DNA of 64,000 nucleotides from Cryptomeria japonica (lineage: Eukaryota > Streptophyta > Pinopsida > Cupressales > Cupressaceae): the NCBI RefSeq assembly GCF_030272615.1, contig NC_081413.1, forward strand, positions 718,291,867 to 718,355,866. Direction: 5' to 3'. Position numbers and translations under genes: made by a program. Every line of letters begins with the position of its first letter. Position 1 is the stretch's first letter. A model generated the notes under the pieces. That model was given only the letters and a program-made list of their open reading frames with translations. It had not been told where the DNA came from and did no database searches. Shown here one piece after another: positions 11,209 through 25,870 of this stretch.

Positions 11209-12456
11209 TGTAGCTAGGAAATTGGAAATCATCAAAGAAAATATCAATATTAGTCATAGCTCAATCACAAAAGCTCAAATGCAATGATCAATCCTAATTA
11301 CATCCAATAGAGATATGAAAACAAGATATTCAAGATTGAAAACTTAAGCAAACCAAATGCAGACTTGAATGTCTCCTTCATGTGGCTCCATTGTCCTTCT
11401 TTCTTCTTCAAATAGCTTTGTTGTGGATCTCACCTACAAGTGCATACACATGAGATGAAAGCAAGTAGACAAGATAGTAGCGCAAGAATACTTGAAGCAT
11501 GATTGATTCGACCAGGGATCAGGGGATCAGGGACTTTGATTGAAGAAATTCATCCAATTTATAGATAAATTGGAGAAAAGACAAGATTAGCATGAAATTG
11601 ATTTGAATGGAAATTCAAATCAAGAATAGCAAAATTATGACATGTGTATGACAAATTGCTATGCAAGGATTTATGACAATTTATGACAATTTATGACAAA
11701 TTGCTATGCAAGGATTTATGACAAGAATTTGAAATAGAAATAGACATTTAGGAATTTAGGAGAAATTAGAAAATTAGGTTAGAAATGATGACTTGGAAAT
11801 TAGGAAATTGATGAAAATTAGGTAAATTAATTAATAATTTCTCATTCATTAATTAATTTACAAAAATAGGAGGAATTAATTAGCCAATTAAATAAACATT
11901 TAATTGTGACAAGAAGACTTAGGATAAATAAATAAATCATTTATCCTAAAGAGAAAACGGAGAGAAAATGAAAAACAAGGTTAAATGAATAAATCATAAA
12001 ACCCTAGAAGATAAATTAGAAATGCAAGGATGACAATTAGGTCTTGACAAAGGATAATTGATATTGATTCGATCATGATTTTGACTTGATAAATGACCAA
12101 TGCTGATAAGTGATTTGATTGATAAATGTGCCAATTGATGAGGAACAATGACAAATTGATCCAAATTGATATGATTGAGAAGGACGACAATCGATGACAA
12201 ATCGATCGTAAAATGACAAGATTGACAAGTTGATAAGGATCGACCAAAATCATGACTGAAAATTGTTATCAACAAGACCTAATTTGAAAGCAAGAAAAAT
12301 GAGGAATGCAAAAGAAGGACTCGATGCTCAAAAATGATAAAGACCAAGTGCGAATCATAGGAGAAATGTTAATGCGACGCAAAAACCCTAAAATAAGGCA
12401 ATGCGCAAATGTTAAAGTACGACTCCGCAAGCGTTGACCATTTTTAGGTGTGTACA
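11209..12456 (-). repeat. 3' LTR of element C (1248 bp)
   Basis: On the plus strand it starts TGTAGCTAGG and ends GGTGTGTACA. Compared with the right LTR it has a ~47-bp local duplication near 11660-11705 and lacks ~26 bp near 11530; otherwise the two are nearly the same. Confidence 0.92.
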
Positions 12457-12470
12457 TTTTGCCCCTCTTT
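12457..12470 (-). promoter_or_regulatory. Polypurine tract of element C
   Basis: The minus strand reads AAAGAGGGGCAAAA directly before the LTR. It resembles the tract of families A and B. Confidence 0.8.
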
Positions 12471-13291
12471 GAGACAATGTGATTTTAAGCATTTGTTTCA
12501 AAGAACAATAATGAAAATGCCCCAGACACTGACAATGACATATGCATGCCCCCTCGAGGAATTGGCCGGAAACATGTAGAAAAGAGGCCAATTGATCAAT
12601 AATAATGATAGAACATGATAGGAGCAAACAGACTGACAATCAGAGAGCAGATGCATGAAGGACAAACAATTGAAGGTGCAAAAGACCATGACCAACATGA
12701 GATGGAGAGAGTGCACGTCCATCTATGTACTGACAAAGATCTATAAATGAAGCAAAGAGAGTGAAAATTGCTCATTTGCACTAGCCAAGGAGGAGAATTT
12801 GTTGCTCTGGAAAAGGACACTTGCAGAGAGATAGCGAACATTCCAATGGCAGATCACCTCAGAGAACATGTATGCACATACAGACGATCGGACGACGCAA
12901 GAGCAGTGGTATGTATCTCAAAAACCCATATTGTCAATTTTATGAATTTTGATCACTTGTGGGACATTGCGGGGCCCACAGGGGATGCAGAAAGAGACTT
13001 CTACGCTTGTGTAGGGTCTTCTACACTTGTGTAGGGGGACACAGGTGTAGGTTGTGTTACACAGGCACAGGAGTGAGCACACAGGCGCAGAAGTGCATTG
13101 GCAACCCTAATTTGGTCAAAATTGGCATGCGAATGATCCAAAAAAGGGGGGATAAGAATAGGATAGGTCAAAATAGATTGGAAACACCTTGATTTGGACA
13201 TGAAACAAGGAAATGCAGCCCATAGGAGCAAACCCTAAAACTGACAAAATGTGCCCCAATTGTGATGCAGAGTCGATAGTATCCATTGATC
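12471..13291. other. Element C noncoding interval
   Basis: No supported gene. It contains two to three 20-bp units of the form ACACAGGCGCAGAAGTGC at about 13058-13098, also found at the other end of element C (50708-50825). Confidence 0.5.
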
Positions 13292-15094
13292 ATGCGGGAG
13301 AACCGACCTGACTGCTTCATGTTACGACATAGACTCAGGAGCACGGACAGAGATACATTAGCAGGACTCGGAATATAATATATCACATTCATGCCTGAGA
13401 TTAGGGAAAACATAGGACTACTTACCGCATTGGCAGAGCGATGGCATTCAGAGACCTCCTCATTCCATTTGGCGACTGGAGAGGCGACTGTGACACTGGA
13501 GGATGTATGGTGTATCCTCCACATTCCGATTCATGGAGAGATGGTAGAGTATGACCTAGTGATAGGGAGAGATGCATTGTGCAGATTATTTGAGTGCGAC
13601 GCAGATGATCTGGATATAGTAGAGAGGGAAATCGACTGGGAGACCATGGCATCAAAGTATGATCGACAATATGTGGTGATAGCCATGGTGATAGCATGTC
13701 TACTAGCAGGAGACAGATGAGGACATGGATTCCCTATTGGATGGGGAAGAGTGCTAGAGCGGATGGTGATAGAGGGGACGGTGTACACATGGGGACCATG
13801 TGTACTGGCTATGCTATATTTTTAGTTGCATCAGATAGTATATCAGGGAGTGCAGACTTTGAGCTGTGGAGTCACACTGCTACAGGTATGGGCATTTGAG
13901 CACATAGCCATATGTCGACCGATTGCAGAGAGATAGGTATTACCACATTTACCATATGTGTATTGCTATGGGGGAACACTGAGACAGGGTCCGTTTGGAT
14001 ACATATTGTATTGGCGACATGAGCTAGACAGACTAAGAGAGTTCACATGGAGGCCATATCGTGATTGCCCTGGATGGTCAGATGATAGTGATGAACTATC
14101 GTATTGCAGATAGGAGAGGTACCTGATTGGGTGACCAGTGAATCGCCAGAGAGTGATTGAGATGTACCTACCAGAGAGAGTCAGATGACAGTTTGGAGAG
14201 AGGCAGGATGTACCTAGGAGGACTGCACACTTTGCCCGATCTCATAGAGAGACGAGTCAGTGGGGGAGTATGATTTAGCCATACATAGCATATGCTGACT
14301 TCACACAACTTCAGTAGAGACAGTGGGATTGGAGATCAGATGTGGAGGATGCCGGGATGACAGAGGAGTATGAGAGATGGTTTGCATGATGGCGGCCAGT
14401 GCCATTGACAAATCCTAATATTCCAGTACCGAGGAGATAGGAGGACTTCCCACTCGCAGGAGAGGAGGAGGGAGATGATGAGGATGAGGAGGATGAGGGT
14501 GGTGATGAGGATGAGGAGGATGATGAGGACAAAGATGAGGATGGGGAAGATGAGGATGAGCCAGATTCAGGCGAGCATGAGGCATTGCAAGATATACCCA
14601 TAGAGCCAGAGATAGCTAGGATAGAGGAAATGGAGATGTGCAGGGCTACCATAGTGACTCAACATGATCATATTGTGACTTTAGAGAGATAGAATGCCAT
14701 CTTGAGGACAAAGCAAGATTAGTGCAGAGCGGAGATAGCCAAACTCACAGCGGCTTGAGATACAACAATAGCTCAGGCACAGCGAGAAGAACAGAGAGTC
14801 ACTGAGTATATTGGGTCGATTAGGGATGCCATTGCATGGGAGATTGCACAAATGTTGGTAGAGACTAGAGAGGAGATACACCATTGGAGGACACTATATG
14901 AGAGTGCAGTTCCACCAGAGCAGAGAGCAGCTTCATATTGGGCACGATCAAGGATAGAGAGCAGGGCACGCTCTCGGAGGTCATTGAGCAGCATGGGGGT
15001 GAGTGGACCTATGAGACCACCACAGCCAGGAGAAGGAGGGACATCATCCATGAGACATGGTAGGGATGAGGAGGATAGAGGGAGCACCCAGTGA
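13292..15094 (+). pseudogene. Plant mobile domain (PMD) protein, decayed, antisense within element C
   Basis: One plus-strand frame of about 600 codons holds a clear PMD (the MAIN/MAIL1-type, aminotransferase-like plant mobile domain). Markers are ENIGLLTALAERWHSET, then FHLATGEATVTLEDVWCIL, then LHIPIHGE, and further on LLQVWAFEHI. A very acidic D/E run at about 14460-14570 and an arginine-rich tail follow. About 14 in-frame stops, mostly TAG or TGA where Trp, Arg or Gln is expected, break it, but I see no frameshift. The start is uncertain: 13292 is the first ATG after an upstream stop. PMD proteins in plants act in silencing and genome stability, and PMD genes are known to be captured by transposons. 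Here it lies opposite to the element's own ORF. Confidence 0.85.
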
Positions 15095-17238
15095 CAGAGG
15101 CACGTGCTCCTTAGGATAGAGACAGATGTAGTTTGATATTTTGTAGTCAGCCTACGGGCCATACTTAGGACAGACAGTCCAATTTTTGTACTCCGATATT
15201 ATGTGGATATGTGATATGATATGCATCGATATGATGGGATGCAATGTGTTATGACTTATGTTTATTTTCCATTTATGGATGGCGTATGCACTGTTTATGT
15301 ACCATTGTGGAACATGTATTAATGTATTTTTTTTATGTGTTTTTTATGCATTTATAATATGAAATGGATAAAATGCTTGATATGATGCTTGATGTAAGGC
15401 AAATGTACTAACCAAATGGAGGTAGGATGCAGCATATGTGTTTGAGGAAATTGGAGCACTAGACCGAACTGATGGAAGAAATGTTAGTAAGAAGAAATGA
15501 AATAGAGGACAATTAGAGACAAAGAAAAACTTGCTTTCAGTAAAGCACTTTGTAGGTGAGAACCTTTATTTTAATGTAGCAAAACGGATGCGTAGCATCA
15601 TGGCATTGAAGGCCAGAGCTAAAATGCAACCCTTTTTGCAAAAGACAAACACATCACAGACAAACAACAATCACAACAAAAAAGGAAAGGACCATGAACC
15701 ATCCCGGTCACTCTAAATCACTCAGTGACACCATCAAGAAACATAGGAACATGACTGAAGCCAAAAATAAATCAGTAAAAAGATAATATGCACAAATTCC
15801 AACAAATCAAACAAACATCTTGATCTTCATTGTCAAAAGTTGAAAGTGCTGATAGGACAATCATGCTGTCTAGTTTCAGGACATGCGGTACACCGTCTAA
15901 GACAGGACATAGTCTGGTTTCGAGTATACCACACCTTGTATAAGACCCATGATAGTAGTGACAAGGACAAATGATAATGTTGATGCTGATGTTCGATTGA
16001 TAAGACAATTGTGATCAGTTTGAATGTCTGGTTTGAGTGAAAAAGTTTATCTATTTATGTGTGATTTGCAGTAAAGCGCAGTGTTGGATTGCGTGTCGTT
16101 GGAGGGATGCTCAGTGAGCTGTCTTATACACAGAGGGGTTATTTATTTACAATTTTTTTTTTTGTGTTCATTTTTTTCAGGACTTTATTTGACTGTTTAG
16201 GGATTTTTTCAGGACACTATTTGATTTTATTTATTTTTTGATTATTTTACGACGTTATTTGATTTTTAGGGATTTTGCCTCCAGTGTCTAGCAAGGCAAG
16301 GAATATGACAGGTGAATAAATAGGCTTTCTGAAATGATGGTGGATAGAGGGAAGACAAAGGCCTTTTATCATGGAGACATTGCGGATGCAATTTTCAAGG
16401 GCTATGGTGTGATGGGACAAGAGACTGGATATGACAATGTAAAGCAGTGACATGGCATGAGGGACATGTCAAGAGGTTTTTGAAACCATGTTTAAATTTT
16501 GTGTCCTTATGTCAGATCAAGATCAAGGAATGAAAAAGAGTGTATGGATAGTGATAAGATATGGATAAGATAAGCAAGACCAAGAATGGATAAGGAACAT
16601 GGACTGAAGGTCGAGATAGGATACGGGATAGTGGTAGAAAGTTGCAATAAGACAGGGAATATGGATGAAAAGTTATAATAAGAAAATGGATAAATGACCA
16701 AAAGCTATGATAGACTAAAAGCTGCAAACAAGATGCATGATGCTCATGAAGATCCTCAGCCTTGTCAAGATCAAAGGTGGAAAGAGGAAATGGACATGAG
16801 GGACAATAGGATATGAAGGGTAATGACAGGGGTTCGATAGGATAGTGAAGGGCAATAAGATATGAAGGAGGAAACCTGCCCCCAAGTACGGTATGCAAGA
16901 AGTTCATAGATTACGCATGACGCTTGTTTGCCAAGTTTTGATCATGGTACTTGCCCAAGGCGCCTATTTACCAGGTTTTCACTAGAGGGAGAATTATTTT
17001 TGCTTTACTTTTTTCTTTTTTTTTTTTTCTTTTTTTTGAATTTTTTTTTTTGAATTTTTTTTTATATTTTGACATTTTAGTCGAAAATGGACACATGATA
17101 GGGGATGAAAGAAGGACTCAAACATCTTTTTGTTTGGATAGTAGCCTTGAAAAAAAATGGACCATGACCTTTAAAAGCATGCTCAAAGACGTTGGTAGGA
17201 TAAGGACATGGAAAATAAGATGAAACTAAGGCGAGGAT
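15095..17238. other. Element C noncoding spacer
   Basis: About 2.1 kb with T-rich runs (16146-16260, 17005-17065) and no supported gene. Confidence 0.5.
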
Positions 17239-19664
17239 TTATGCAAAGGATTGGATCAAAGGGATGGAAGGATGGAAAATATGCATTGGATAATAGGTAG
17301 GGTATTGGAAGAATTGGGCTTCAATGGATGGAAATGAAGGCAAGATCGACATTGGCACACACCTTGAGGGGTGATGGACTGATGGAGGAAAGACATATTT
17401 TGGATATTGAGATTTTGACGAAGTAAAGGCTATGGATTTTGGGACATAAGGGCCCAAAATGGATAAAGAAGGTGATGGAGGAATAGACTTGGAATGTTTG
17501 GATGGAGGAATAGCAATTGTAGATGCCAATTTTGATGTTTCTTTAGGATTTTGTGCTTCAAGGAGTTGCTTAGGGATCCACATGGTTTTCGGTTTTTCAT
17601 GCTTTTGTGGTTCCTTGGAGTCCATTGCTTGCACAAGGGATTTAGGAACCCATATAGATTTTGACTTTTGTTTTTTAGCAATGGGCCTTTGTGACCTTTT
17701 GGATTTTTCCTTTTCTTTTTGGCTCATATTTTTCATTGCTTTGACATGTTTATTAGATTGGACATGTTGATCCTTGAATACATGTGGATTTCTAGACTTA
17801 TGACTTTTATACTTGGCATCCAAATTGCTTGGAGGGGGAAAGGAATGCATGGATGGATATGAATGAAATGGACTTCTTTTGGATGCATGAAATTTACTCA
17901 AGGATGTATGCCTTTGCTGACCTTGCATAGAGAATGAAGGAATATAAGGTCCTAAGATGGATGGAAAGTATGATGGGGATGGTGTATGTTTTGATTTTGA
18001 TGGAGGGATACCAATGTCTTGAGAGTGAGTTGTGTAGACATGACCCTTAAGATCTTCTTTGATATGGAGAGATTCTTGCTTATGGAGATCTACTCCTTTG
18101 CCTTTATGAATATCTTGACTTGTAGGATACTCTTTTCTTTGGGAAGAAGACGCTAGTCCATTATGAGGTGGATATGATATGAGAGAAATAATGAGATCTT
18201 GAAGTGGATTGGATTTCACCAAAGTGGAAGAACCCATTGTGCATGTCAAGGGTTCATGAACATCTTGTACTAACACGTTAGGATCATGAGGGGGATTAGG
18301 ATCATGAGGGGGACTAGGATTGTGTAGTGGACATGGTTCAATGACAGGCTCTTCAAGAGATGGAATGGGAGAAATAATGGGATCATCAAAAGAAATGCGA
18401 TCTTGGAGTGTGTATAGAGCATTAAGACAAGGAGATGGAGGAACAAAAGGATCTTGTGGAGGATTTGAAGGAATAATTTGATCTTGACAAGGAGGAAGAT
18501 CATTGGAATCCTCTTTAAAGGTGCTTTGCTCTTGACTTTCAATGGGATCATCGGAAAGGATGGAAGGGATATCTGGAATGTCAATGGGATTTGAAAGGAC
18601 ATTTTGTTCATGAAATGGAAGGGGGTCATTTGGGATTGGATGGACTGGGATATCTTGATCTTGCTCAAGGAATGGAGTGTCAATATGACTTTGGATAGGA
18701 TGGACAAGAATAGGGGAATCATCATGAGTTTCTGGGAAGATGAGATCCTGGTCAACAATTGGATGGGATGATAAGGTTTTAGGATCTTGATCTTGATCTA
18801 TTTCAAGACACATTTCTTCATGCTCTAAATTATCCTCTTGACATGGGGTTGGACTTTGAATATGCATGGGGGATTTTGGCGAGGGATCAATGTTTTGGCA
18901 TGAAGGAAATGCACTTTGAACATTTGTGATGGATTCTGGCAAGGAATCAATGCTCGAACATGAGAAAGAGGGACTTCGAATGGGGTCCTCTAAAACAGGT
19001 AATGGCAATAAAGTGCATGGTGGCATTGGGTCCTGTATTTTTGAAACATGACAAGGATGTGCGTCATGAATTAGATTATCTTGGAAATCAATTATGGATA
19101 GCCCTTGGGTAATTTCATCCTTGGGTGTATTGTTTGATGAGGACAATATGGAAGGTTCTTGTGAAACTTCTAGAGGTGTAGGGATAGATGCCACTGGAGA
19201 GTCAATTTGCTTGTGAGGGGATGAGGCATTGCTAGACATAAGTGTATTATTTTGATCTTCCTGAAAGAACTCACTTGGTAATTTCCTTAAGATGATTGCA
19301 ATAAAGCCACCTTTCTTTCGAGTTTTTGACATGGTTGTATCTGGAATTTGAACTTGTTTGGCAAGAAGTTGGTTCTGATCTGATATCATGTTTTGATATT
19401 GGACTTGATTCAATTGTTCTGACATGTTTGAAACTTGGGTTGGTGTGTGCTGCAACCTTTGTTTTTGAATGTTTGGTTGTGGTTGTTGACATTGATATGT
19501 TGATTGAACTTGTTGATATTCCACCATTGGTTGAACCATTTGTGGACATTGTATAGTTGGTTGGACATATTGTTGAAATTGGACCATTGGTTGTATTGGT
19601 TATATATGTTGAACAATCGGTTGAACCATTGGTTGTATTGGTTCAAAATCTGATTGATAGTAAA
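17239..19664 (-). pseudogene. Element C sense ORF, part 2 (C-terminal, Q/P-rich)
   Basis: Continues the reading frame from 40084-40479 across the LARD insertion; counting the 5-bp TSD once (19660-19664 repeats 40084-40088) keeps the frame. It is 807 codons to the stop at 17239, with one in-frame TAA at 19600-19602. The first part is Q/P/V-rich with short repeats. The middle is acidic and proline-rich, with repeated SxPCQ-like and PPHDPN units. The end is basic and serine-rich. I see no gag, protease or pol motif. Its position after the leader suggests a structural, gag-like role, but this is inference. Confidence 0.65.
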
Positions 19665-21899
19665 TGTAATGCCCCGCCAGGAAACCCCAAAGGGTTTAAG
19701 TTAAAAACACTCAAATAGAGTGTAAATATTTTTTTTTTAATAATATTTAAGAGTATTACTGATTAGTTACAACATTAAGATAATTTTGGAGTTATCTAAA
19801 ACTAGATAACACAGTGGAAGGCTAAATGAACCTAAGGAGTTTCCCAACGCGATTACGTAACCTTACACCTAACTCAACTCGTGTCAATTGATCCCATAAG
19901 CTAGATGTCTTAATTATGAGATAATGCATAAGACATGATTATATATATGTTCAATGATTTGACATCTTATAATTTTAGGAAGTGCTCATCTTCTTTGGGT
20001 GGTTAGGAGGCCAACGTGAGGTTATTTACTCAATGCACTTTAAAACATAATTAAACTAAGAGGCCACCCATAAGGTTCAATACGACAAATATCACGAAGT
20101 CCATTCATTTGGGTTTAAGGTAACCACCCACAACTGATAACTTTCTTTAATATTAAAAGTATGGCTAATAAGATGTGATTCTTTCATTAAGGATTAAACT
20201 ACCATTAATAGAGTGGGGTTCCATCATTTGAATTCAAGCATACCTAACTAATGGGTCATAGTTTCTTTATGGAGGATAGAGTGCAAGTAGCCATAGAGTT
20301 CATTCATTGAAGTTTTAATAATGGTAATAAAAGGAGCTCAATTCATTAAGGTGAAAATGTATTAGGTACACATGAGTGCATCCTTTAAATTAAAATATAG
20401 TTAGCAAGATGAAATTCATTATTTCAGGATTTAAAATATAAGTTCATAGTGATGTTCTTCCATTAGGATTAAAATACAATTATCTTATTGCATATCACTC
20501 TTTTTAGTTAAATGAAGTTAATATGAAGAGATACATTTTCTAAGATTAAGATATAAACAACTATATGAATCCTTCCCTTTTTAGTTCAATTTTAGCAATC
20601 ATAAAGAAATTCATTTATTAGGGTTATAATTATGGATGACTAGTTGAGTTCACCCCATTTTCAAGTTAATTTTGGTAAGGATTATTTGTTATGATTACAA
20701 CATAAATAACTAAATAAATTCATCCAATATAGTGAAATATAATTAACATGGCGATACTCATTTACTAAGATAAGGAGGTAAATACCTATATGATGTTCAT
20801 CCTTTAGATTTCAATCTAGAAATTACGATATTAATTCTAACTTTGTTTCCCATTCACATTCGTTCCATTTATAAGCTTTATAACAAGTTAATCCAATAAT
20901 GGTGACCTAGCGAGGTTCTTTCCACTATTACTTCTTTTCATTAACATAAACAAAATACTTTTCCATAATCATAATTACAATCTTTTATGAACCTGATTAC
21001 TACATTTATCAAGATGACTAAATTTATGCACTTTGATTTAGCTTCATTAAATTCCCATTATACACTTATGAAAAGCAACCATACATGATAACTTAAAGTA
21101 TGAATTAAAGAAACAAGGCTTTGCATAACACGGATATGATCTCGGAGTTCACCCCTAAAGGGCTACATCTTTGGGTTTTCTCAATTGCAAGACCCCACTG
21201 GCATTTAAAATTGTTAGGAATACAATATTTACATGTCTTTTACATCTTTGCCACGTAGGCGAACACAACCAGTATACAAATGACTACTTTGATCCACAAA
21301 TCCTAATTAACTCCCACATAGAGGCAGAACCAACTAAGCATGCTAAAGGGAAGTACAAGGTTCATTGCCCAACAGTACTCTATTTAGAGACCTAAGACTT
21401 AACAGGTGCCCCAATTTCAACAATGACAGGTTCCAAACAAATACATCAAGGTTTGCCATCACCTTAAACAAGGTAAATGCGGAACTTAAACTTACAAATT
21501 TTCCAAATCGATACATAATCAAACTTCCATTCATTCTACTAGCATATCGATGAAGTAATAACAAAATATAAGAAGATAAATTTGTATTCATAATCCATAC
21601 ACTCCTATACTTTAGTATTCATTTCTAAAATTCCCAGATGATCATTATCATTCTAATCGAAAGACAATACTTATTCCTGAAAAGTAAACTCCTTATTAAA
21701 ATATATTATCTAACGTTAACAAAAGTGTTTTATTTCAAAGATAATCAAATAAAAACATTATTTAACCTCATTTCCAAAAATTACTTTCCTTTTTGAACTG
21801 GGCTCCAAATTTAAATATTCATTAATATAAGTTTACTAATCCAAGATTAATAAATTTTATTTAATCTACAAATTGAAAAGAAATATGCAATCTTCATTA

Positions 21900-22002
<103 letters not shown>

Positions 22003-22225
22003 ACAACTAAAATCTAAATTTATATAAAATAGATGTTCTACAACTTTATTACAACTCCTTTTACTCATATCCCATTGTATTTATTGTTTTCTTTAATTGT
22101 ATAGATGCTAATATTATATATATATATAATTATTTTTTCTCTAAAAAATATATATATATAAAAAAAAATTAAAACAAAATTTATTTATTATTTTCTTTAT
22201 GGGAACCCTGGCCTATGGCGTAGGT

Positions 22226-22453
22226 CCCTGCAGCCCACAATGTGGATGCAGGCCCTGCGAAACCACATTGTGGTCGCAGGTTTCCTGCGGCCCACAGTGT
22301 GGACGCAGGCCCTGCAAGCCACACTGTGGTCGCAGGTCTCCCTGCGGCCCACAATGTGGACGCGAGGCTCACTGCGGCCCACATTGTGGACGCAGGTCTC
22401 CCTGCGACCCACATTGTTGACGCAGGTCCCTACAGACCACAATGTGGTCGCAG
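22226..22453. repeat. GC-rich tandem palindromes in the LARD 3' LTR
   Basis: Eight units of about 26-31 bp, each like CCTGCGGCCCACA followed by TGTGGACGCAGG, i.e. a near-perfect inverted repeat. The flanks are strongly AT-rich. Confidence 0.9.
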
Positions 22454-24259
22454 AAGATCTGTGAGCCCGCGGGGAGGAGAAGAGAGGGCGGGGGGGGAAA
22501 AAAATGGCGACTCGAGTTGAGCCTCGGCTCCTCCACTTGCGAAACCCTAACGCCTCATTTGGCAATAATTTTTTATTTTTTAAAAAAAAAACAATAAAGA
22601 AACACATGGCCAAAGTAGTAACTGGTAAAGAACAAAAACCAGTTTGGAATTCCATTTATTTTCAGTCAACAACAAAAAAAAGTCTTAAAAAAAAAACAAT
22701 CTTTCCCCCCCTTTTTTTTTGTTTTAGTTTTCTCTCTTCAGAGTGTTCAAGAACCCCATAACAAATCTTGAATCCAAGAATAATCAAACTTTCCAAAAAG
22801 AAACTGAAACTAAATCTCTAAAACATTCATGGGCATTATCATTTTTTTTTTCCAGCATTTCATGGAGAACACTCAATCACCAAAATTTTTTTGATTCAAC
22901 AATAAATAAAAGGGTAGATTGGAAAACTACCTCCAAACGCATTCCGGGAAGAGTTTTGATGAAGAGCTCCACCTGCAACTCAAAGCAAATCTCCATTTTT
23001 TCCAAAATTTCCCCCCATCTCCATTTTTTTTTCAAAAAGATCACCAAAAGAAAGAACCCCCCAATAATATTTGAAAAACTAGGTTAAAATGAGAAACCTC
23101 TTTTTTTGACCTAATTTTCAATTTCGAATTTAGGCATTTATTTTTTTTAAAATAAAAGAAAATCAGAATGGAAATCATTCTTTTCCATTACTCAATAAAT
23201 CTAACTCGTTTTATTCTAATTAAAATTAACATGCTTCTATCTCTTATTTAGTTTTAAATTTTAATTTCTCTATATTAATTTAGGCCTACATTATATTTCG
23301 AAACTATTGACCAGGGTAACACATTTTGATTAATTTAAATTTCCAAAAATCAATCTTTTATACTATATCAACTTTACTAGTAAAAAGAATAATTTCCTTT
23401 AATAATAAAATTTACCCTTTTTCTTCCAAAATGCGAAAATGATTAATTTATTTCTATTTCCCAAAGACTTTAAATCTTTCCTTTCTAAAATGCATAATTC
23501 ATTGAATTTCGTTATTATTGAAATTAACTATTAAACTAACTCGCTATAACATAATAAAGCGACCTTTTTAATAAATGACTAATCTCGTGAAAGAGATCTA
23601 TTTATTCTAATTTTCTCAATTACAAATGCATAAATGAGTACATTAATCCAAGTTAAATACTTTAAGCTTGCTACAATTCTAATTAAAGCGATCTCTTTAA
23701 ATTAACGATTATTCATATAAAAGAAACTACCCATTTTAATTTTCTACATTACTAATGCGTACATCCACACATTAAATTGAATTGAATACTTAGGATAACA
23801 AACTCCACTTACCCCGCCCAAGGCACACAAACCAAGGAAGTCCACCAAATCACACGACGCTCACCCGACCATGGCTAAGGCAAGACGAGAGTTTTATGAC
23901 CCCAAATCCAAATTCTAAGGATGAAGGAGGTATACTCAACCCTACAATTCCCAAAGGAGATGAACCTCGCCCTAGGCGGTGTTGTACCTGTAATCTCCTG
24001 CACCCATGAATTCATGCAAGCATACATATACATATACATATTCAATGAGGGCATTAGCGCGAGATTTATCAGAAGAGTTAGGAAACAATTACATTTACAC
24101 AAGAATCGATGCAAAAGAACAATAATAGGTATGCACGATTATTTATATTATCTAAACTACACATTGCACCACGGTTAACCTACCATTCAAGAATGCCACA
24201 TAGGAAGTCAACCAAGGTCAACCGAGTTTTACAAGTCCAACTAGGGTAGGGGCATTACA

Positions 24260-24274
24260 TTCTCCCCCCCTAGG
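24260..24274 (-). promoter_or_regulatory. Polypurine tract of the LARD
   Basis: The minus strand reads AGGGGGGGAGAA directly before the LTR start. Confidence 0.85.
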
Positions 24275-25865
24275 CTCCGACTTACTCCTGGAAGTCACAA
24301 AGCTAAACGGAAGTCCTGCAACACTTATTAGCCCTTAAACTCAATTAACAATTATCAATTTGCACAAACAACTATTTTGTCAACATTATTTAAAAATCCT
24401 CTATGAATGTCATTATCCATTACAGAATGCATCTAACATCATTCACATCTTAAAATATTCTAGAATTTACACACAATCATAGTAGAGAAATGAGACTTTT
24501 TTCCCTTTTTATTACACCAAATTTAAGCAATTTAAATATATAGACACCGTTATCATACTCATTTATCAAACATGACAAGAAAATATGCTCTCAAGGTCAA
24601 TTTCTTTCACCAATTCATCTCTTTCGCAAAACTTTATCGCATAGAACTAGCTTCAAATATGAATTTCTACAACCAAGTTAACTTTCGACACATAAGAGCA
24701 ACGTAAGAACTCAATTGTTTACACTTTTCAGACATACAAGAACCTTTCCAATGACTATGCCCCATAACATAGTGACAAGTTAACACCATTTAATCCATGA
24801 TTACACATAATATCCATCCACAAGACTGGTTTGCACAACACAAAAGGCCACATGTGAGCATGTCTAATGCTCGGTCAAAGGTAACATATATGATCCACAT
24901 CTCTATGCCTGCTCTCGAAACAAGTACATGATCATCAAATATCCAACATCTCACTCAAGGGCTTGATGGTGCTAGGGCACACCATAGCGGTGCTACATTC
25001 CATACAAGTCCCTCGTGAATATCCCTTGTTGTGTAAGGTGTTTAGCCTCCAAGAGATAGTCACCACTCATAGGTAGGTAGTGGATCCTAGTTGTCTCACA
25101 GCCTCACATACCTCCATCCTCAAGGTTCCCTACGTCTACTTCCTCGTATACACTCATCCAAGACCGTCTCCTACATTCTTGGAGAGAAATTCACATTGCA
25201 ACACAAGACTAGCATATGAAAACAACAAGGATAAACCGGTTTAGCCACCAAAGTACAAAAGAATAAAGATAATAATTGTCAATTCCAACAATAAGACAAG
25301 AAAATAATTTCTGGATTTGCAACATCAAATCAAGTAAAATCAAGATTGCAAGATCATGGCTAAACTGTCAAGGTCAAAGTAAAATAAATTGCTGGCCCAC
25401 AAGGAAATAAATAAATAAATAAAAGAAAATTATAATTGCACACTACATCACTACGTGACTAGTAGCTAGCCACCAATGAGGAAGGAAGGGACAATCGTCT
25501 AGCTATCATAGCAGCCCATCATGTGGTGTGGCCAAGTCACACATCCGCATGGCATGGCAGTGTGCACCTCGACATCACCCCGCATCACATCGTGACGCGG
25601 CATGGCTCTACCCTATACCTATCGGTAGGCCACATGGAAATGTCTACTACATCCTGCATCGTGTCTTAGCATGGCATGGCAATACTCCAAGTGGACTGGG
25701 CACGCAATGGACGTATCCTGCATGGCAGTGTACCCCGCGGATAAGGCATGCGCCGGTCACACTCTGCATAGTGATGTTCCTCTCAGGATACTCGCCATAA
25801 GCCAGAGGTATACATGGCTAAGGTCTACCCACAAGTCTACCAACACTAGTCCATTGGCAACTCAT
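24275..25865 (-). other. LARD interior, 3' side
   Basis: Noncoding. A more GC-rich patch at about 25510-25800 repeats GCATGGCA-like words. No protein motif is seen. Confidence 0.6.
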
Positions 25866-25870
25866 GTAAG

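Noticed and set aside
12768-13034. 88-residue plus-strand ORF before the PMD gene
   Set aside because: No similarity to known domains, different frame from the PMD and no sign of a splice link that I can defend.
14311-14652. Serine-rich minus-strand ORF
   Set aside because: It is the complement of the acidic D/E run of the PMD pseudogene.
18270-18758. 162-residue minus-strand ORF
   Set aside because: Alternate-frame shadow of the element C Q/P-rich ORF.
22181-22520. Overlapping ORFs on both strands at the LARD GC array (also 38009-38409)
   Set aside because: Open on several frames only because a ~30-bp GC-rich unit repeats; the proteins are repeats of the same words.
22742-23087. 114-residue ORF in the LARD LTR (also 38569-38913)
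   Set aside because: Present in both LTRs, but AT-rich with homopolymer runs and no motif; coding not supported.
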